NCBI GenBank assembly: GCA_009786535.1
Contig: WQRX01000025.1
Span: forward strand, 1-44,269
Source of the DNA: Defluviitaleaceae bacterium
GTDB taxonomy: Bacteria > Bacillota > Clostridia > Lachnospirales > WQUN01
DNA: 44,269 bases
Direction: 5' to 3'
The notes beneath the pieces are model-generated. The model did no database searches, was not told the DNA's origin, and worked only from the letters and a program-made list of their open reading frames with translations. Position 1 is the first letter of the stretch, and each line of letters starts with the position of its first letter. Positions 1-7,284 of the stretch are shown in pieces. The translations under genes and the position numbers were made by a program.

Positions 1-17
1 TGGGGACAGCGTCCCCA
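1..17. repeat. Short GC-rich inverted repeat at window edge
   Basis: The sequence TGGGGAC-AGC-GTCCCCA is a perfect 7-bp-arm palindrome with a 3-base centre. A near-identical unit (TGGGGAC-TCC-GTCCCTA) lies at 12710-12726, so this is probably a dispersed intergenic repeat. It begins at the first base, so its left context is unseen. Confidence 0.55.
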
Positions 18-72
18 CGGTCTTTCATTTTATTTTCACGTTGAAATAACGCTTTCCTTAAAATCCTGCACA

Positions 73-103
73 TATTGCAAGTGTCACCTGTTTGCAATAC
101 AAT
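73..103 (+). promoter_or_regulatory. Promoter and operator palindrome of the first RelB/YoeB module
   Basis: A -35 box TTGCAA (75-80) and a -10 box TACAAT (98-103) are 17 bases apart. Two perfect 8-base arms, TATTGCAA (73-80) and TTGCAATA (92-99), are separated by 11 bases. They cover the -35 box and run into the -10 box. RelB/DinJ antitoxins are ribbon-helix-helix repressors that bind such palindromes, so this is the likely autoregulatory operator. Confidence 0.7.
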
Positions 104-128
104 GGCTATATGAAGGAGTGATTTTATT

Positions 129-401
129 ATGTCAAGAGCAATAACTGTAAGAGTTGATGAAAATGTGAAACAACAGGCAGAGGATATGTTAAGCGAAATC
201 GGATTAAATATGACTACCTATATCAACTGCAGCCTAAAGGCTTTGGTGCGGGAGAAAAAAGTGCCATTTGAATTAACCACAATTCAACAAGCTAACAGTG
301 AATATCTAGCCAAGCTAGATGCGTCAATTGCACAGGCTGAGCGAGGTGAAGTTGTCAGATATTCCATGGAAGAATTAAAAGCCTTGGTGGACGGTGAATA
401 G
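129..401 (+). CDS. relB: RelB/DinJ-family antitoxin
   Basis: A 90-aa antitoxin. The N-terminal half (about residues 3-47) has the RelB/DinJ ribbon-helix-helix pattern: a strand ITVRVDENVK, then two helices containing LSEIGLNMTTYIN. The acidic C-terminal half should wrap and neutralise the toxin. It starts at ATG behind GAAGGAG, downstream of a promoter carrying a palindrome, which fits autorepression. The toxin gene begins two bases after its stop, so the two are cotranscribed. It is related to but clearly different from the antitoxin at 10441-10758. The surrounding DNA is visibly more AT-rich than the 7-9 kb region, which suggests acquisition by transfer. Confidence 0.88.
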   Translation: MSRAITVRVDENVKQQAEDMLSEIGLNMTTYINCSLKALVREKKVPFELTTIQQANSEYLAKLDASIAQAERGEVVRYSMEELKALVDGE

Positions 402-403
402 TT

Positions 404-676
404 GTGGAAGTATATTTTACAAATATTGCGAACAATGAATTGAAAAATTGGTTAAAATCAGACCGTTCAACTGCTAAGAAAATTTACGACCTTATCAGCG
501 ATATTCAAAAGTATGGCATGTTGGGGGGTAGGGGCAAACCCGAGCAATTAAAACACTATAAAAACCCTGTGCGATTTTCTAGGCAGATAAACAAAGGGGA
601 TAGGCTTGTGTATTCTCCGCAAGATAAAAAAGATTTGTTAATAATTTCATGTAAAGGGCACTACGATGATAAATAA
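404..676 (+). CDS. yoeB: YoeB/Txe-family mRNA interferase toxin
   Basis: A 90-aa RelE-fold toxin of the YoeB/Txe type, a ribosome-dependent mRNA endonuclease. Residues matching the YoeB active site are present: Glu47 in GKPEQLK, Arg60, Arg67 in DRLVY, and His86-Tyr87 in the terminal CKGHYDDK. E. coli YoeB uses E46, R65, H83 and Y84. The start is a GTG two bases after the antitoxin stop, so translation is probably coupled. Length is normal and no damage is seen, so it should be active. Its tail matches that of the second copy (10755-11018), so the two are paralogues. Confidence 0.88.
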   Translation: MEVYFTNIANNELKNWLKSDRSTAKKIYDLISDIQKYGMLGGRGKPEQLKHYKNPVRFSRQINKGDRLVYSPQDKKDLLIISCKGHYDDK

Positions 677-684
677 AAAATGTG

Positions 685-719
685 TGCACTTATGTGCCGC
701 ATTGAATGTGGTACGTGCA
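685..719 (+). other. Possible RNA hairpin between the TA module and the next gene
   Basis: TGCAC (685-689) pairs with GTGCA (715-719). Inside, GTGCCGCAT (694-702) pairs with ATGTGGTAC (706-714) through two G-U pairs, with a TGA loop. No T-run follows, so it is not a standard terminator. It may only be a 3' end stabiliser or chance structure. Confidence 0.3.
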
Positions 720-748
720 ATAAACTTAAATCGAAAGGATGAAGTTAA

Positions 749-1309
749 ATGTTTTTATATCATTATTTTGAAAAAGAAAGAGAACCTTTTCTAAGCCTGT
801 CGGACTTAACGGACGAAGAAGCGTATAAAATTCATAACGACTTACAAGAAGGCAATAATTCCTTTGCCCGGCGAAACGCTGATGGAAGGTATATACATTG
901 GCGGCGTATGTGTGAAGCAACATTGCATTCACTTTTTATAGAAAAAGGCGGAGAACCAATTCGGAAAACTCCGCATTACATGACATTGGGAGAAAATCAC
1001 TATTGCAAAACATGGTATAAATGTGGTGATTACATTAAAATACCCATTGATGCGTTTGATACAAACACCGTTTCATTTACTTACGGCGATTCATTTCCCA
1101 CTATTGACCCAACGCATGGTCAAACAGAGGAATTTAGGCGAACTGTATATAAGTATGACGAAATATTGCAGATTATTGCTAAATATGGTTGGCCTAGTGC
1201 TAAATGGGACGATGAAAATACTCCTTACTGGACACCGATGTATGTCGAAGCACAAGTGTGGAGCGATACTCCGATTGATGAGTACAAACAATTATATTAC
1301 AACATGTAA
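749..1309 (+). CDS. Hypothetical protein, 186 aa
   Basis: I do not recognise a characterised family. The protein is soluble, without signal peptide or membrane segment, and rich in aromatic residues and His. Segments that look structurally constrained are HWRRMCEATLHSLF (about 51-64), FTYGDSFPT (about 108-116) and the tail YVEAQVWSDTPI. The start is ATG behind AAAGGATG with suitable spacing. The gene follows the YoeB toxin by 72 bases and precedes a HEPN-motif protein in the same direction, all in AT-rich DNA. An accessory or defence-linked role is only a guess from position. Confidence 0.7.
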   Translation: MFLYHYFEKEREPFLSLSDLTDEEAYKIHNDLQEGNNSFARRNADGRYIHWRRMCEATLHSLFIEKGGEPIRKTPHYMTLGENHYCKTWYKCGDYIKIPIDAFDTNTVSFTYGDSFPTIDPTHGQTEEFRRTVYKYDEILQIIAKYGWPSAKWDDENTPYWTPMYVEAQVWSDTPIDEYKQLYYNM

Positions 1310-1478
1310 TGCACGTTAATAAACATTAATAGCGTTATTTCCCCCCTTCACAGCATATGTCGAAAAATCTATTATATTGGCAAATAGTGTGATTTGAAAG
1401 ATAAAAAATGAACTTCATGTTATGGCTATAACGTGACGTTAAGGAATCAGTGAGAGTCTTTTAGATTGTGGAGGAAAA

Positions 1479-2807
1479 ATGGAAAAGGTAATAAGCCAAG
1501 AAGAAATGGCGAGTTCATTTGCAAAGATATCATCTGATGAGTTTTCATTCACCAAAGAAATCTTGGAATATTTTTTTCCTATTTGGATTGGAGAAAAACA
1601 AAAGGAAGAAATTGTAAAAAATCTCACAAAAGAAGATACTGACCTTGTTTTTGGAATGCTCCAAATTAGCTCTATCACTCAAGATGATATAGATAAAGCT
1701 AAAGAAAAAAGCATCTATACTCAAGCACAGCGTCTTGTCATGTCAATCAAACAGAAAGAATTGCAAAGCATAGAAAATGCTAGTTGCTTTTATTCACAGC
1801 GTCTAAGTGAGACTATCACTAACTATGAAAATGAAATTGACAAATATTTAATTAGTGTAGTGCCTGAAAAAAAGGCCAAACAGATTGCGAATCTAAGAGC
1901 GACGGGTAAAGATGATGTCGCACAACAAGTTATCGACAATATCACTAAAAGTGCAGGATTTAAGCGGGCAGAACAAATAGATAAACTCAGAAAATATGTT
2001 AGTATATTAAAGAGTGATTGCAATTTTAACATTCGGCTATTTACCGCTGAAGGGATTAACATAAATCCGTCTATTGCTGATAAAATTGCCTATGCTTTAT
2101 GTTTTCCAGACTTTGCACTTCGTTTTGAGATGCATCAAATTCTAAATAACAGCTCGCCAGTTCCATATGATTGGTATTTGCGTCGAAATTTAAGCATAAA
2201 AGAATACGAACGAGTAATAAAAGGAATGGGGGAAGATTATGATGTTTTTGCTAAAGAGCAATACGATGTTGCTTGTTCAAGAATTTCAAGAAACGCTAAT
2301 GTGCCAGTATTAGGCATTCGCAAACGTAAAAATCTTATAATGGAACTAATATCGCTTCTAAGCAAGGGGCATCTTGAATCTGCAAGGATAGTTTCTTTTG
2401 TTCTTATAGAGGGACTTCTTTGGCAGGTGGCAAATACCGTCAACAAGAAAGAACAATTTATCCTTTCTGATGATTATAAATTCTCGAACTTGAATGGAAA
2501 TGAAATCCAATCAACAAAAATACGGGATATAGTCAAACAAACTGTTTTAAGCAAATATATTGATAGCGATTTTATAGAGCATTTTTGTAACGAATTATAT
2601 GCTGAACGAAATCCCGTTTTACATGGTGGTGATCAATGCCACACTTGTCCAAAATCAGGAATATGCTTGTTTGGAAAAATTTTGGTGCTGGATTATATTA
2701 TTGATAAATTGATTGAATTATATAAAGACAATATTTTCAGAGCGTGGGATGATATGCCAGCAGATGTCAAACAAAGGCTCGTGGATACAGCTTTGAAAAA
2801 AAGCTAA
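1479..2807 (+). CDS. HEPN-motif protein, 442 aa, possible RNase/defence effector
   Basis: A large, mostly helical soluble protein. Near the C-terminus it has ERNPVLHG, that is Arg377-Asn-x3-His382. This fits the R(N)x4-6H active-site motif of HEPN ribonucleases. Directly after it come Cys387-x2-Cys390-x5-Cys396 with a neighbouring His, a possible metal site. The first 370 residues carry no motif I know; about residues 110-190 look helical and charged. The start is ATG behind GTGGAGG. The 169-base gap upstream holds small palindromes (GTTAT/ATAAC at 1419-1432, AACGTGACGTT at 1430-1440). HEPN proteins are common in TA, abortive-infection and RNA-processing systems. The neighbours support a defence role, but no partner is evident and activity is unproven. 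Confidence 0.6.
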   Translation: MEKVISQEEMASSFAKISSDEFSFTKEILEYFFPIWIGEKQKEEIVKNLTKEDTDLVFGMLQISSITQDDIDKAKEKSIYTQAQRLVMSIKQKELQSIENASCFYSQRLSETITNYENEIDKYLISVVPEKKAKQIANLRATGKDDVAQQVIDNITKSAGFKRAEQIDKLRKYVSILKSDCNFNIRLFTAEGININPSIADKIAYALCFPDFALRFEMHQILNNSSPVPYDWYLRRNLSIKEYERVIKGMGEDYDVFAKEQYDVACSRISRNANVPVLGIRKRKNLIMELISLLSKGHLESARIVSFVLIEGLLWQVANTVNKKEQFILSDDYKFSNLNGNEIQSTKIRDIVKQTVLSKYIDSDFIEHFCNELYAERNPVLHGGDQCHTCPKSGICLFGKILVLDYIIDKLIELYKDNIFRAWDDMPADVKQRLVDTALKKS

Positions 2808-2864
2808 AATATTCTAACAGATATACAGTAATTTCTCGCATTATTCATAGAATGAGGTGAATGT

Positions 2865-3782
2865 ATGGCAAGTTTACGCCGTTGGGTAAGAAAAAACAAC
2901 CAAAAACTGGGCTTTGGCATTTTTGTTATTACGATTATTTTAAATAATATCTTCGACTTCCCCCGCTTATTCGGGCAAATATCGCTGTCGTGGATTTTTA
3001 CAGTGGTATTATTTGCGCTAATCAATTGGCATGTATTTCCCTTGTATTGAGCAAATTTTGTGCGGTGGGTGCAAAAAAAGCGCGGGCGCCTTTTGCCCGA
3101 CAAGGATAATTATGTATGCAAGGGTGATTATGCTTTGCCCTTCGCAGAAAAATGGTGCGTATGGGCAGGCGGCGTTACCCCGGCCCTTTCCACCGATTGG
3201 AGCGAAGCAGGCGACCGTTTTAACTACTATTTCATTTTACTGGGTGACGAAGCCCATGAAGGGGACGAAACGGCGATAGAAAATTATTTATCCTACGGGA
3301 AAAATGTACTCGCCGCGGCAGACGGCACGGTGGCTAAAGTGTGCAACAAACATACCGACACGCTAGGCAATAAAGAGGACGAACTTATTAACCACACAGG
3401 CTCGTGGGATGTGGTTGGCAACCATATTATTTTGCGCCACGCCAAAAATAAGTACAGCGTTGTGGGCAACCTAAGGCAAAATAGCTTGGCGGTAAAAGTA
3501 GGCGATGCCGTAAAGCGCGGGCAAATCCTTGCCCAATGCGGGAATTCCGGCTATATAACGGAAGAACCATGCCTGTATTTTCATCTCACGTCCAGCAAAA
3601 ATTTTTACATGGCAAACAGCTTGCCCATTGCTTTTACGAACATTCAAACCAGCCAATCTTCGGCGTTTCACACAGCGCATAAAAATGAAAATATGCCTGT
3701 CCCGTCCACGCAAGGCAATGTAGAAATGGTGGGAAACAAAACCTACATCGGGCGTGGGCTGGACGTGGAAAATATAGTATAA
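2865..3782 (+). pseudogene. Decayed membrane-anchored M23 (LytM-like) peptidase homologue with in-frame TGA
   Basis: Two consecutive open stretches in the same frame, 2865-3050 (61 aa, one hydrophobic segment) and 3051-3782 (240 aa from GTG 3060), are separated only by TGA at 3048-3050. Together they match the layout of the intact paralogue at 9408-10352: membrane N-terminus, LytM-like domain, and the same ending YIGRGL(D/E)VEN. The second part also lacks the metal-binding HxH: the paralogue has EPHIHFQL where this copy has EPCLYFHL. The paralogue's YAYDF is NYYFI here. A nonsense mutation plus lost ligands indicates a dead gene. The first ORF has a good GAGGTGA site, so a short membrane peptide may still be made. 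Readthrough is the alternative, which I consider unlikely. Confidence 0.75.
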
Positions 3783-3783
3783 T
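3778..3783 (+). promoter_or_regulatory. Candidate -10 box for leaderless thiN mRNA
   Basis: TATAAT ends exactly six bases before the thiN ATG (3790), so transcription would start at or next to the A of ATG. No Shine-Dalgarno precedes the ATG (the bases are CTCCCC). No convincing -35 box is visible, which lowers confidence. The same TATAAT-N6-ATG spacing occurs at 37293-37307. Confidence 0.45.
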
Positions 3784-3789
3784 CTCCCC

Positions 3790-4416
3790 ATGAAAATCGC
3801 AATCATCGCCAACGGAGAAATTTCCAACCATGCCGTGACACGCCAAAAGCTAGCAGATGCAGATTATCTCATCGCCTGTGACGGCGGGCTACGGCATTTC
3901 CCGTTGCTGGGAATTATGCCCCATTGCTTAATCGGGGACTTCGATTCTGCCCCGCGTGCGTTGCGGGAAAAATATACGGCGCAGGGCATTCCCTTGGTGC
4001 GCTTCCCCGCGGAAAAAGACGAAACCGACCTTGCCCTTGCCGTGGCGCACGCCCTTACGTTAAGCCCCACATATATCTACATCGTTGCCGCCCTGGGAGG
4101 GCGCTTCGACCACGCCCTTGCCAACGTACATGTGCTGGCGCAAGCAGGTGAAATTCCCGCGGAAATTTGGGACGAAACCACCAGCATCCAATTAATAAGG
4201 AAGCAACGCATCCTCCCCTGCGAAAATTACCGCACCCTAACCCTGCTCCCCCTCACCAGCGAGGTTACGGGCATCATAACAAAAGGGCTTCGTTATCCAC
4301 TAAATAACGAAACCCTCCACGCAGGGGAAGTACGCGGCGTAAGCAACGAATTTTCCGCCGAAGAAGCGGAGATAAGCATCAAAAGCGGTATGCTACTGGC
4401 GATACGTTGCATGTAA
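3790..4416 (+). CDS. thiN: Thiamine pyrophosphokinase
   Basis: A 208-aa cytosolic enzyme that transfers pyrophosphate from ATP to thiamine to make thiamine diphosphate. Family motifs are in order: ACDGG (29-33), IGDFDS (48-53), KDETDL (76-81) and GGRFDH (103-108). These are the ATP/Mg and thiamine site residues. The C-terminal part has the expected beta-rich binding region with GVSNEF. Length fits bacterial TPK (about 210 aa). The ATG lacks a ribosome binding site but sits six bases after a -10 box, suggesting leaderless translation. It lies eight bases after the M23 pseudogene and has no thiamine riboswitch upstream. Confidence 0.93.
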   Translation: MKIAIIANGEISNHAVTRQKLADADYLIACDGGLRHFPLLGIMPHCLIGDFDSAPRALREKYTAQGIPLVRFPAEKDETDLALAVAHALTLSPTYIYIVAALGGRFDHALANVHVLAQAGEIPAEIWDETTSIQLIRKQRILPCENYRTLTLLPLTSEVTGIITKGLRYPLNNETLHAGEVRGVSNEFSAEEAEISIKSGMLLAIRCM

Positions 4417-4442
4417 AATAAAGCACATGGAGATAATCACAC

Positions 4443-4676
4443 ATGATAATTCTTGACGCGGCCTATAAACACGGGCTATCCTATGACGAAATAAAAACCG
4501 CCTATGAAAATGCAATAAGCATTTTAACCCTAGAGGAATATCCCCCCAAATTTATGGCATTTGGGTTCGATTCAAAAGGCAGGGCATTGGAAATAGGATA
4601 TATTGAAAATATAAATGGCGATATAATCATCATACACGCCATGAAAATAAGAAAACAATACTTAAAATATATTTAA
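4443..4676 (+). CDS. Small toxin-like protein of a putative TA pair
   Basis: A 77-aa basic protein. The layout recalls small toxin-like proteins often found before ribbon-helix-helix antitoxins: an N-terminal helix with HGLSYDEIKTAYENA, a strand GFDSKGRALEIGYI, and a C-terminal IIHAMKIRKQYLKY. It also resembles BrnT in gene order, with the toxin first. I cannot name the family with certainty. ATG follows GGAG at acceptable spacing. The stop is 19 bases before the next gene, a likely antitoxin, so the two form a short operon after thiN. Confidence 0.55.
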   Translation: MIILDAAYKHGLSYDEIKTAYENAISILTLEEYPPKFMAFGFDSKGRALEIGYIENINGDIIIIHAMKIRKQYLKYI

Positions 4677-4695
4677 ACCGAAACGAGGGATAAAA

Positions 4696-4968
4696 ATGGA
4701 TAAAAACAACATGCAAACCATAGACGGAAAACCCCTAGACCAAGAAAATATACACGAGCTTACAAAAACCTTCGAGCGTGATTGGACACCCTCCGAAAGC
4801 ACGGTGCATTTAACCGAACGAGGAAAAATCATGCAGTTGTTAAGCGAAATTAACGTTCCCTTATACGAAGCAGAAGCATTGGAAAAACGTGCAAAGCAAA
4901 ACAAGCAGTCTTTGAGTGCGTATATAAATTCCATTATCCGTAATGATTTACTTGTTGCGTCTGATTAA
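4696..4968 (+). CDS. Putative ribbon-helix-helix-type antitoxin
   Basis: A 90-aa protein. The N-terminal two thirds are charged and probably flexible, containing the strand-like STVHLTERG. The C-terminal third EAEALEKRAKQNKQSLSAYINSIIRND (described from about residue 58) has the helix-turn-helix spacing of a CopG/Arc-type DNA-binding unit, with SLSAYIN typical of the second helix. ATG follows GAGGGATAAAA. It lies just downstream of a small toxin-like gene in brnTA-style order. The assignment rests on size, order and helix pattern, not on a recognised family. Confidence 0.5.
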   Translation: MDKNNMQTIDGKPLDQENIHELTKTFERDWTPSESTVHLTERGKIMQLLSEINVPLYEAEALEKRAKQNKQSLSAYINSIIRNDLLVASD

Positions 4969-5002
4969 AAACAACGGGTGGAGATTAAAACCCACCCGTT
5001 GT
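4965..5002 (-). terminator. Intrinsic terminator of the PNPOx-like gene, overlapping its 3' end
   Basis: On the minus strand, ACAACGGGTGG (5002-4992) pairs perfectly with CCACCCGTTGT (4981-4971). The loop is 10 bases and a T-run follows at 4970-4966. The first arm is the end of the coding sequence (codons for ATTGG), and the stop codon is in the loop. No T-run follows on the plus strand, so it should act mainly on minus-strand transcripts. Confidence 0.75.
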
Positions 5003-5440
5003 CGCATCCTCTTCCATATCCACCCAAAGGTTATACCGCTTGGTGGTAAATTGTAACACGCAGTAATCGGGGTCTTCTACGCCCCCTGCAAAATGCGCTT
5101 CCAACCCTTCATACCATACGGCTTTTTTTGCTTCCATGTCGGTGATAATTTCCATGTCGCCTACAAGTGTAATATTGTAATACGCGCCCGCTTCGTAATT
5201 ATCGTCAAAAATACATACCGAGCCACGGGGATTTGCCTGTACACGCTTTGCCTTATTGGAAGAAAGGGAAACCCCAAAGGTCAGCTTGCGAATGCCCTCC
5301 GCCGTAGCAATGGAAAGGGTAGAGGTGGTGGGGTATCCCTCATGGTCTAACAGCGACAGCGTTACACCTACGCCCATGTTTTCCGCCGCGGTTTTGCTTT
5401 TAATGATTGATTCTGCTTTTGCAATTGCTTTTTGGCTCAT
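4985..5440 (-). CDS. Pyridoxamine 5'-phosphate oxidase-fold flavoprotein
   Basis: A 151-aa protein of the PNPOx-like split-barrel fold. It has an N-terminal helix, a barrel strand with GYPTTSTLSIA, then LTFGVSLSSNKAKRVQANPRGSVCIFD, where the family has its flavin-phosphate contacts. The C-terminal LQFTTKRYNLWVDME is the typical last strand. Such small proteins bind FMN or F420 or heme and act as reductases or stress proteins; the substrate cannot be told. Three in-frame ATGs lie near the start. The one at 5440 has AAAAGG at nine bases, whereas those at 5446 and 5449 abut the site, so 5440 is chosen. Confidence 0.8.
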   Translation of the reverse strand: MSQKAIAKAESIIKSKTAAENMGVGVTLSLLDHEGYPTTSTLSIATAEGIRKLTFGVSLSSNKAKRVQANPRGSVCIFDDNYEAGAYYNITLVGDMEIITDMEAKKAVWYEGLEAHFAGGVEDPDYCVLQFTTKRYNLWVDMEEDATTGGF

Positions 5441-5503
5441 TTTCATCATCCTTTTTTGTAATTTTTGCCATCATAACACACAAAACGACAAAGATATACC
5501 GCA

Positions 5504-6976
5504 CTATAACTCCCTAACAATTCTAAAATTATCACCATCGGGAAGCAACATGTACCCCTCATTTAATGTCATTGTCCACGTATTCCCCGATATACGGCTG
5601 CCGTCAACTTCCAAGCCCTGTGCCGTTACCATTAAAAAGCGGTCGTATAAGAAGCCATGGGAAACCACATGCCCATTCCGCACATTTAGTTGCCCAAAGC
5701 TGCCTACGATTTCTATATCGCCCTGCCAGATGGAATTAAAATTGGGTATCGCAACGGTGAAAAAATGCCCCGATATGGATGCGCGGGTTTCCCCTATGTC
5801 CTCCTCGTGTAATTGCAAGGTGGGATTGTCGATGAATAGCGTTGTAATTTGTGCCAATAGCGCGGCTTGGGTGGCAGCCCAAACGTATTCTTCTGCGGCA
5901 ATTTCGGTATAGCCGTAGCGCGTTAGATTCACTTCATTTAGAGGGCGCAATTCATCTATGCCCATGGCTTCCTTGAGTAGTTGCCCCAAATCGGTGTCTA
6001 TGGTGAGATTTTCCGTCCATGCTTTGTCTGTTTCCTTTAACAAAAATGCATACATTGCGCCCGAAAGGTAGCCAAACATACGCTCCAAGCCTGCGTAACG
6101 CACGGAATTTGTGAATCCCTCCATTAAACCAAGCAACTGGGCTTGGGAGGTTGTGGTCATCGCCCATTCGGTAAATTGCGCCAGCCCTTCCAAAGTTTCC
6201 AGCCGATTTTCATCCACGGCACTGTCGAATTGTTGCCTGCGCGCGGCACGAATGCTTAGTGCGTCTATAACGGTATTTCTTCGGGCTTCTCCCGTTGCCC
6301 TAAACGCCCCAATAAGCGCATTAATTTCCAACCGAATGCTGATACGCGCCTGTTTTTCGTTCATATGGGTATTGGCAAATCCAATCACCCCGCCGAAAAA
6401 ATCGGGGCAGTGCTGGTGCCAATGCATGGCATAATGGGCGATATGCCGCCGCCGTTCCGCCAAACTGGAACGCATTACCGTATCCAGCGGCACAACCACC
6501 CACCGCTCGCCGCCAAAATCGTGGATAACCGTAACCACGGCAAAGAGTGAAAAATCCTCGGGCAGCACCCCAAAATCTACCCCACCGTAGCAGGCGAAGA
6601 ACCCTTCGGGGTCGGGCCTGTTGGCGGCGGCGTGCCGCGTTGTGGGGTCGGCAATGATGATTGGCACATGGAACGGGAAGCCCCAAAGTGCGCCGCCATC
6701 CTCATCAAATAAGGCCTGGGCTTGGGAAAAATACCGCTCCGCCACATCCATGGGAACAGAAAACTGAGGCAATATAAGGGGGGTATATTCTGCCGGCGGC
6801 GATTCCTGTGGCTCGTATTCTTGTGGTGGCGCTTCCTGTGGTGGCTCGTATTCTTGTTGCGGCGCGTGTATGTATTCGTGTATATATTCGTTATTATTAC
6901 CTTCTTGGGCTTCACGGCCGCAGCTGGCGGCGGCAAGCAATAAAAAGATACTCGCCGCAAGCAATAATTTTTTCAT
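5504..6976 (-). CDS. Lipoprotein, gluzincin-metallopeptidase-like with degenerate active site
   Basis: A 490-aa exported lipoprotein. It has a signal peptide (1-18), lipobox LAAASC with Cys19, and then a Glu/Pro/Gln/Tyr-rich linker (about 28-68) with repeats of QEYEP type. The middle has HIAHYAMHWHQ (178-188) and, about 75 residues on, LEGLAQFTEW (262-271). This recalls a family with HExxH...EG-AEYT, a gluzincin arrangement. Here the catalytic Glu is Tyr182 between His181 and His185, so the protein is probably not a working peptidase. That family match is from memory and tentative. The start at 6976 has AAGGAG nine bases upstream; an ATG at 6994 has none. It has its own promoter divergent from groES. 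Confidence 0.6.
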   Translation of the reverse strand: MKKLLLAASIFLLLAAASCGREAQEGNNNEYIHEYIHAPQQEYEPPQEAPPQEYEPQESPPAEYTPLILPQFSVPMDVAERYFSQAQALFDEDGGALWGFPFHVPIIIADPTTRHAAANRPDPEGFFACYGGVDFGVLPEDFSLFAVVTVIHDFGGERWVVVPLDTVMRSSLAERRRHIAHYAMHWHQHCPDFFGGVIGFANTHMNEKQARISIRLEINALIGAFRATGEARRNTVIDALSIRAARRQQFDSAVDENRLETLEGLAQFTEWAMTTTSQAQLLGLMEGFTNSVRYAGLERMFGYLSGAMYAFLLKETDKAWTENLTIDTDLGQLLKEAMGIDELRPLNEVNLTRYGYTEIAAEEYVWAATQAALLAQITTLFIDNPTLQLHEEDIGETRASISGHFFTVAIPNFNSIWQGDIEIVGSFGQLNVRNGHVVSHGFLYDRFLMVTAQGLEVDGSRISGNTWTMTLNEGYMLLPDGDNFRIVREL

Positions 6977-7014
6977 CCGAAACAGCTCCTTCATCGGGGC
7001 GTTTATTTTGCCGC

Positions 7015-7043
7015 ATTATATAGGAAGCGTTCTACATATGCAA
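7015..7043 (-). promoter_or_regulatory. Promoter of the lipoprotein gene
   Basis: Reading the minus strand, TTGCAT (7043-7038) and TATAAT (7020-7015) are 17 bases apart, a strong housekeeping-type promoter. It lies about 40 bases before the chosen start. In the 308-base gap up to groES, I see only this promoter, the palindrome at 7118-7137 and the groE control region. Confidence 0.75.
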
Positions 7044-7117
7044 AAGCCCGCATTTTATTTTGTTATGTTGTGTCAGACAATAAATTCAGATAAATTTGCA
7101 TTTAAGCGCAAAAACGG

Positions 7118-7137
7118 GCATATGGGAAAACATATGC
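7118..7137. repeat. Palindrome upstream of the groE promoter
   Basis: GCATATG and CATATGC form a perfect 7-base inverted repeat around GGAAAA. It lies 45 bases upstream of the groE -35 box and about 75 bases upstream of the lipoprotein promoter. It could be an extra regulator site; nothing identifies the protein. Confidence 0.4.
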
Positions 7138-7181
7138 TATAAATTCTACCGAATCTGCCCAATTTTGTTAAAATTTCGCCA

Positions 7182-7210
7182 TTGCGTAAAAACAGGTGCG
7201 GGATTAAACT
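7182..7210 (+). promoter_or_regulatory. groESL promoter
   Basis: TTGCGT (7182-7187) and TAAACT (7205-7210) are 17 bases apart and sit just upstream of the CIRCE operator, where a vegetative groE promoter is expected in Bacillota. Both boxes deviate from consensus. Confidence 0.55.
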
Positions 7211-7219
7211 ACGCAAGCA

Positions 7220-7246
7220 TTAGCACTCGCGCTTGGTGAGTGCTAA
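7220..7246. promoter_or_regulatory. CIRCE operator (HrcA binding site)
   Basis: TTAGCACTC-N9-GAGTGCTAA is the exact CIRCE consensus: 9-base perfect arms with a 9-base spacer. HrcA binds CIRCE and represses groESL and dnaK operons until heat shock. It lies 38 bases before the groES ATG, inside the expected 5' leader. Confidence 0.97.
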
Positions 7247-7284
7247 CAATTCCAAGTTGTAAACTTATTCTAAGGAGGATACAC

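Noticed and set aside
3048..3100. TGA with a following hairpin (CGGGC/GCCCG at 3083-3099) as a selenocysteine site
   Set aside because: The paralogue has no Cys at this point, the enzyme family does not use Sec, and the zinc ligands are lost; a nonsense mutation explains it better.
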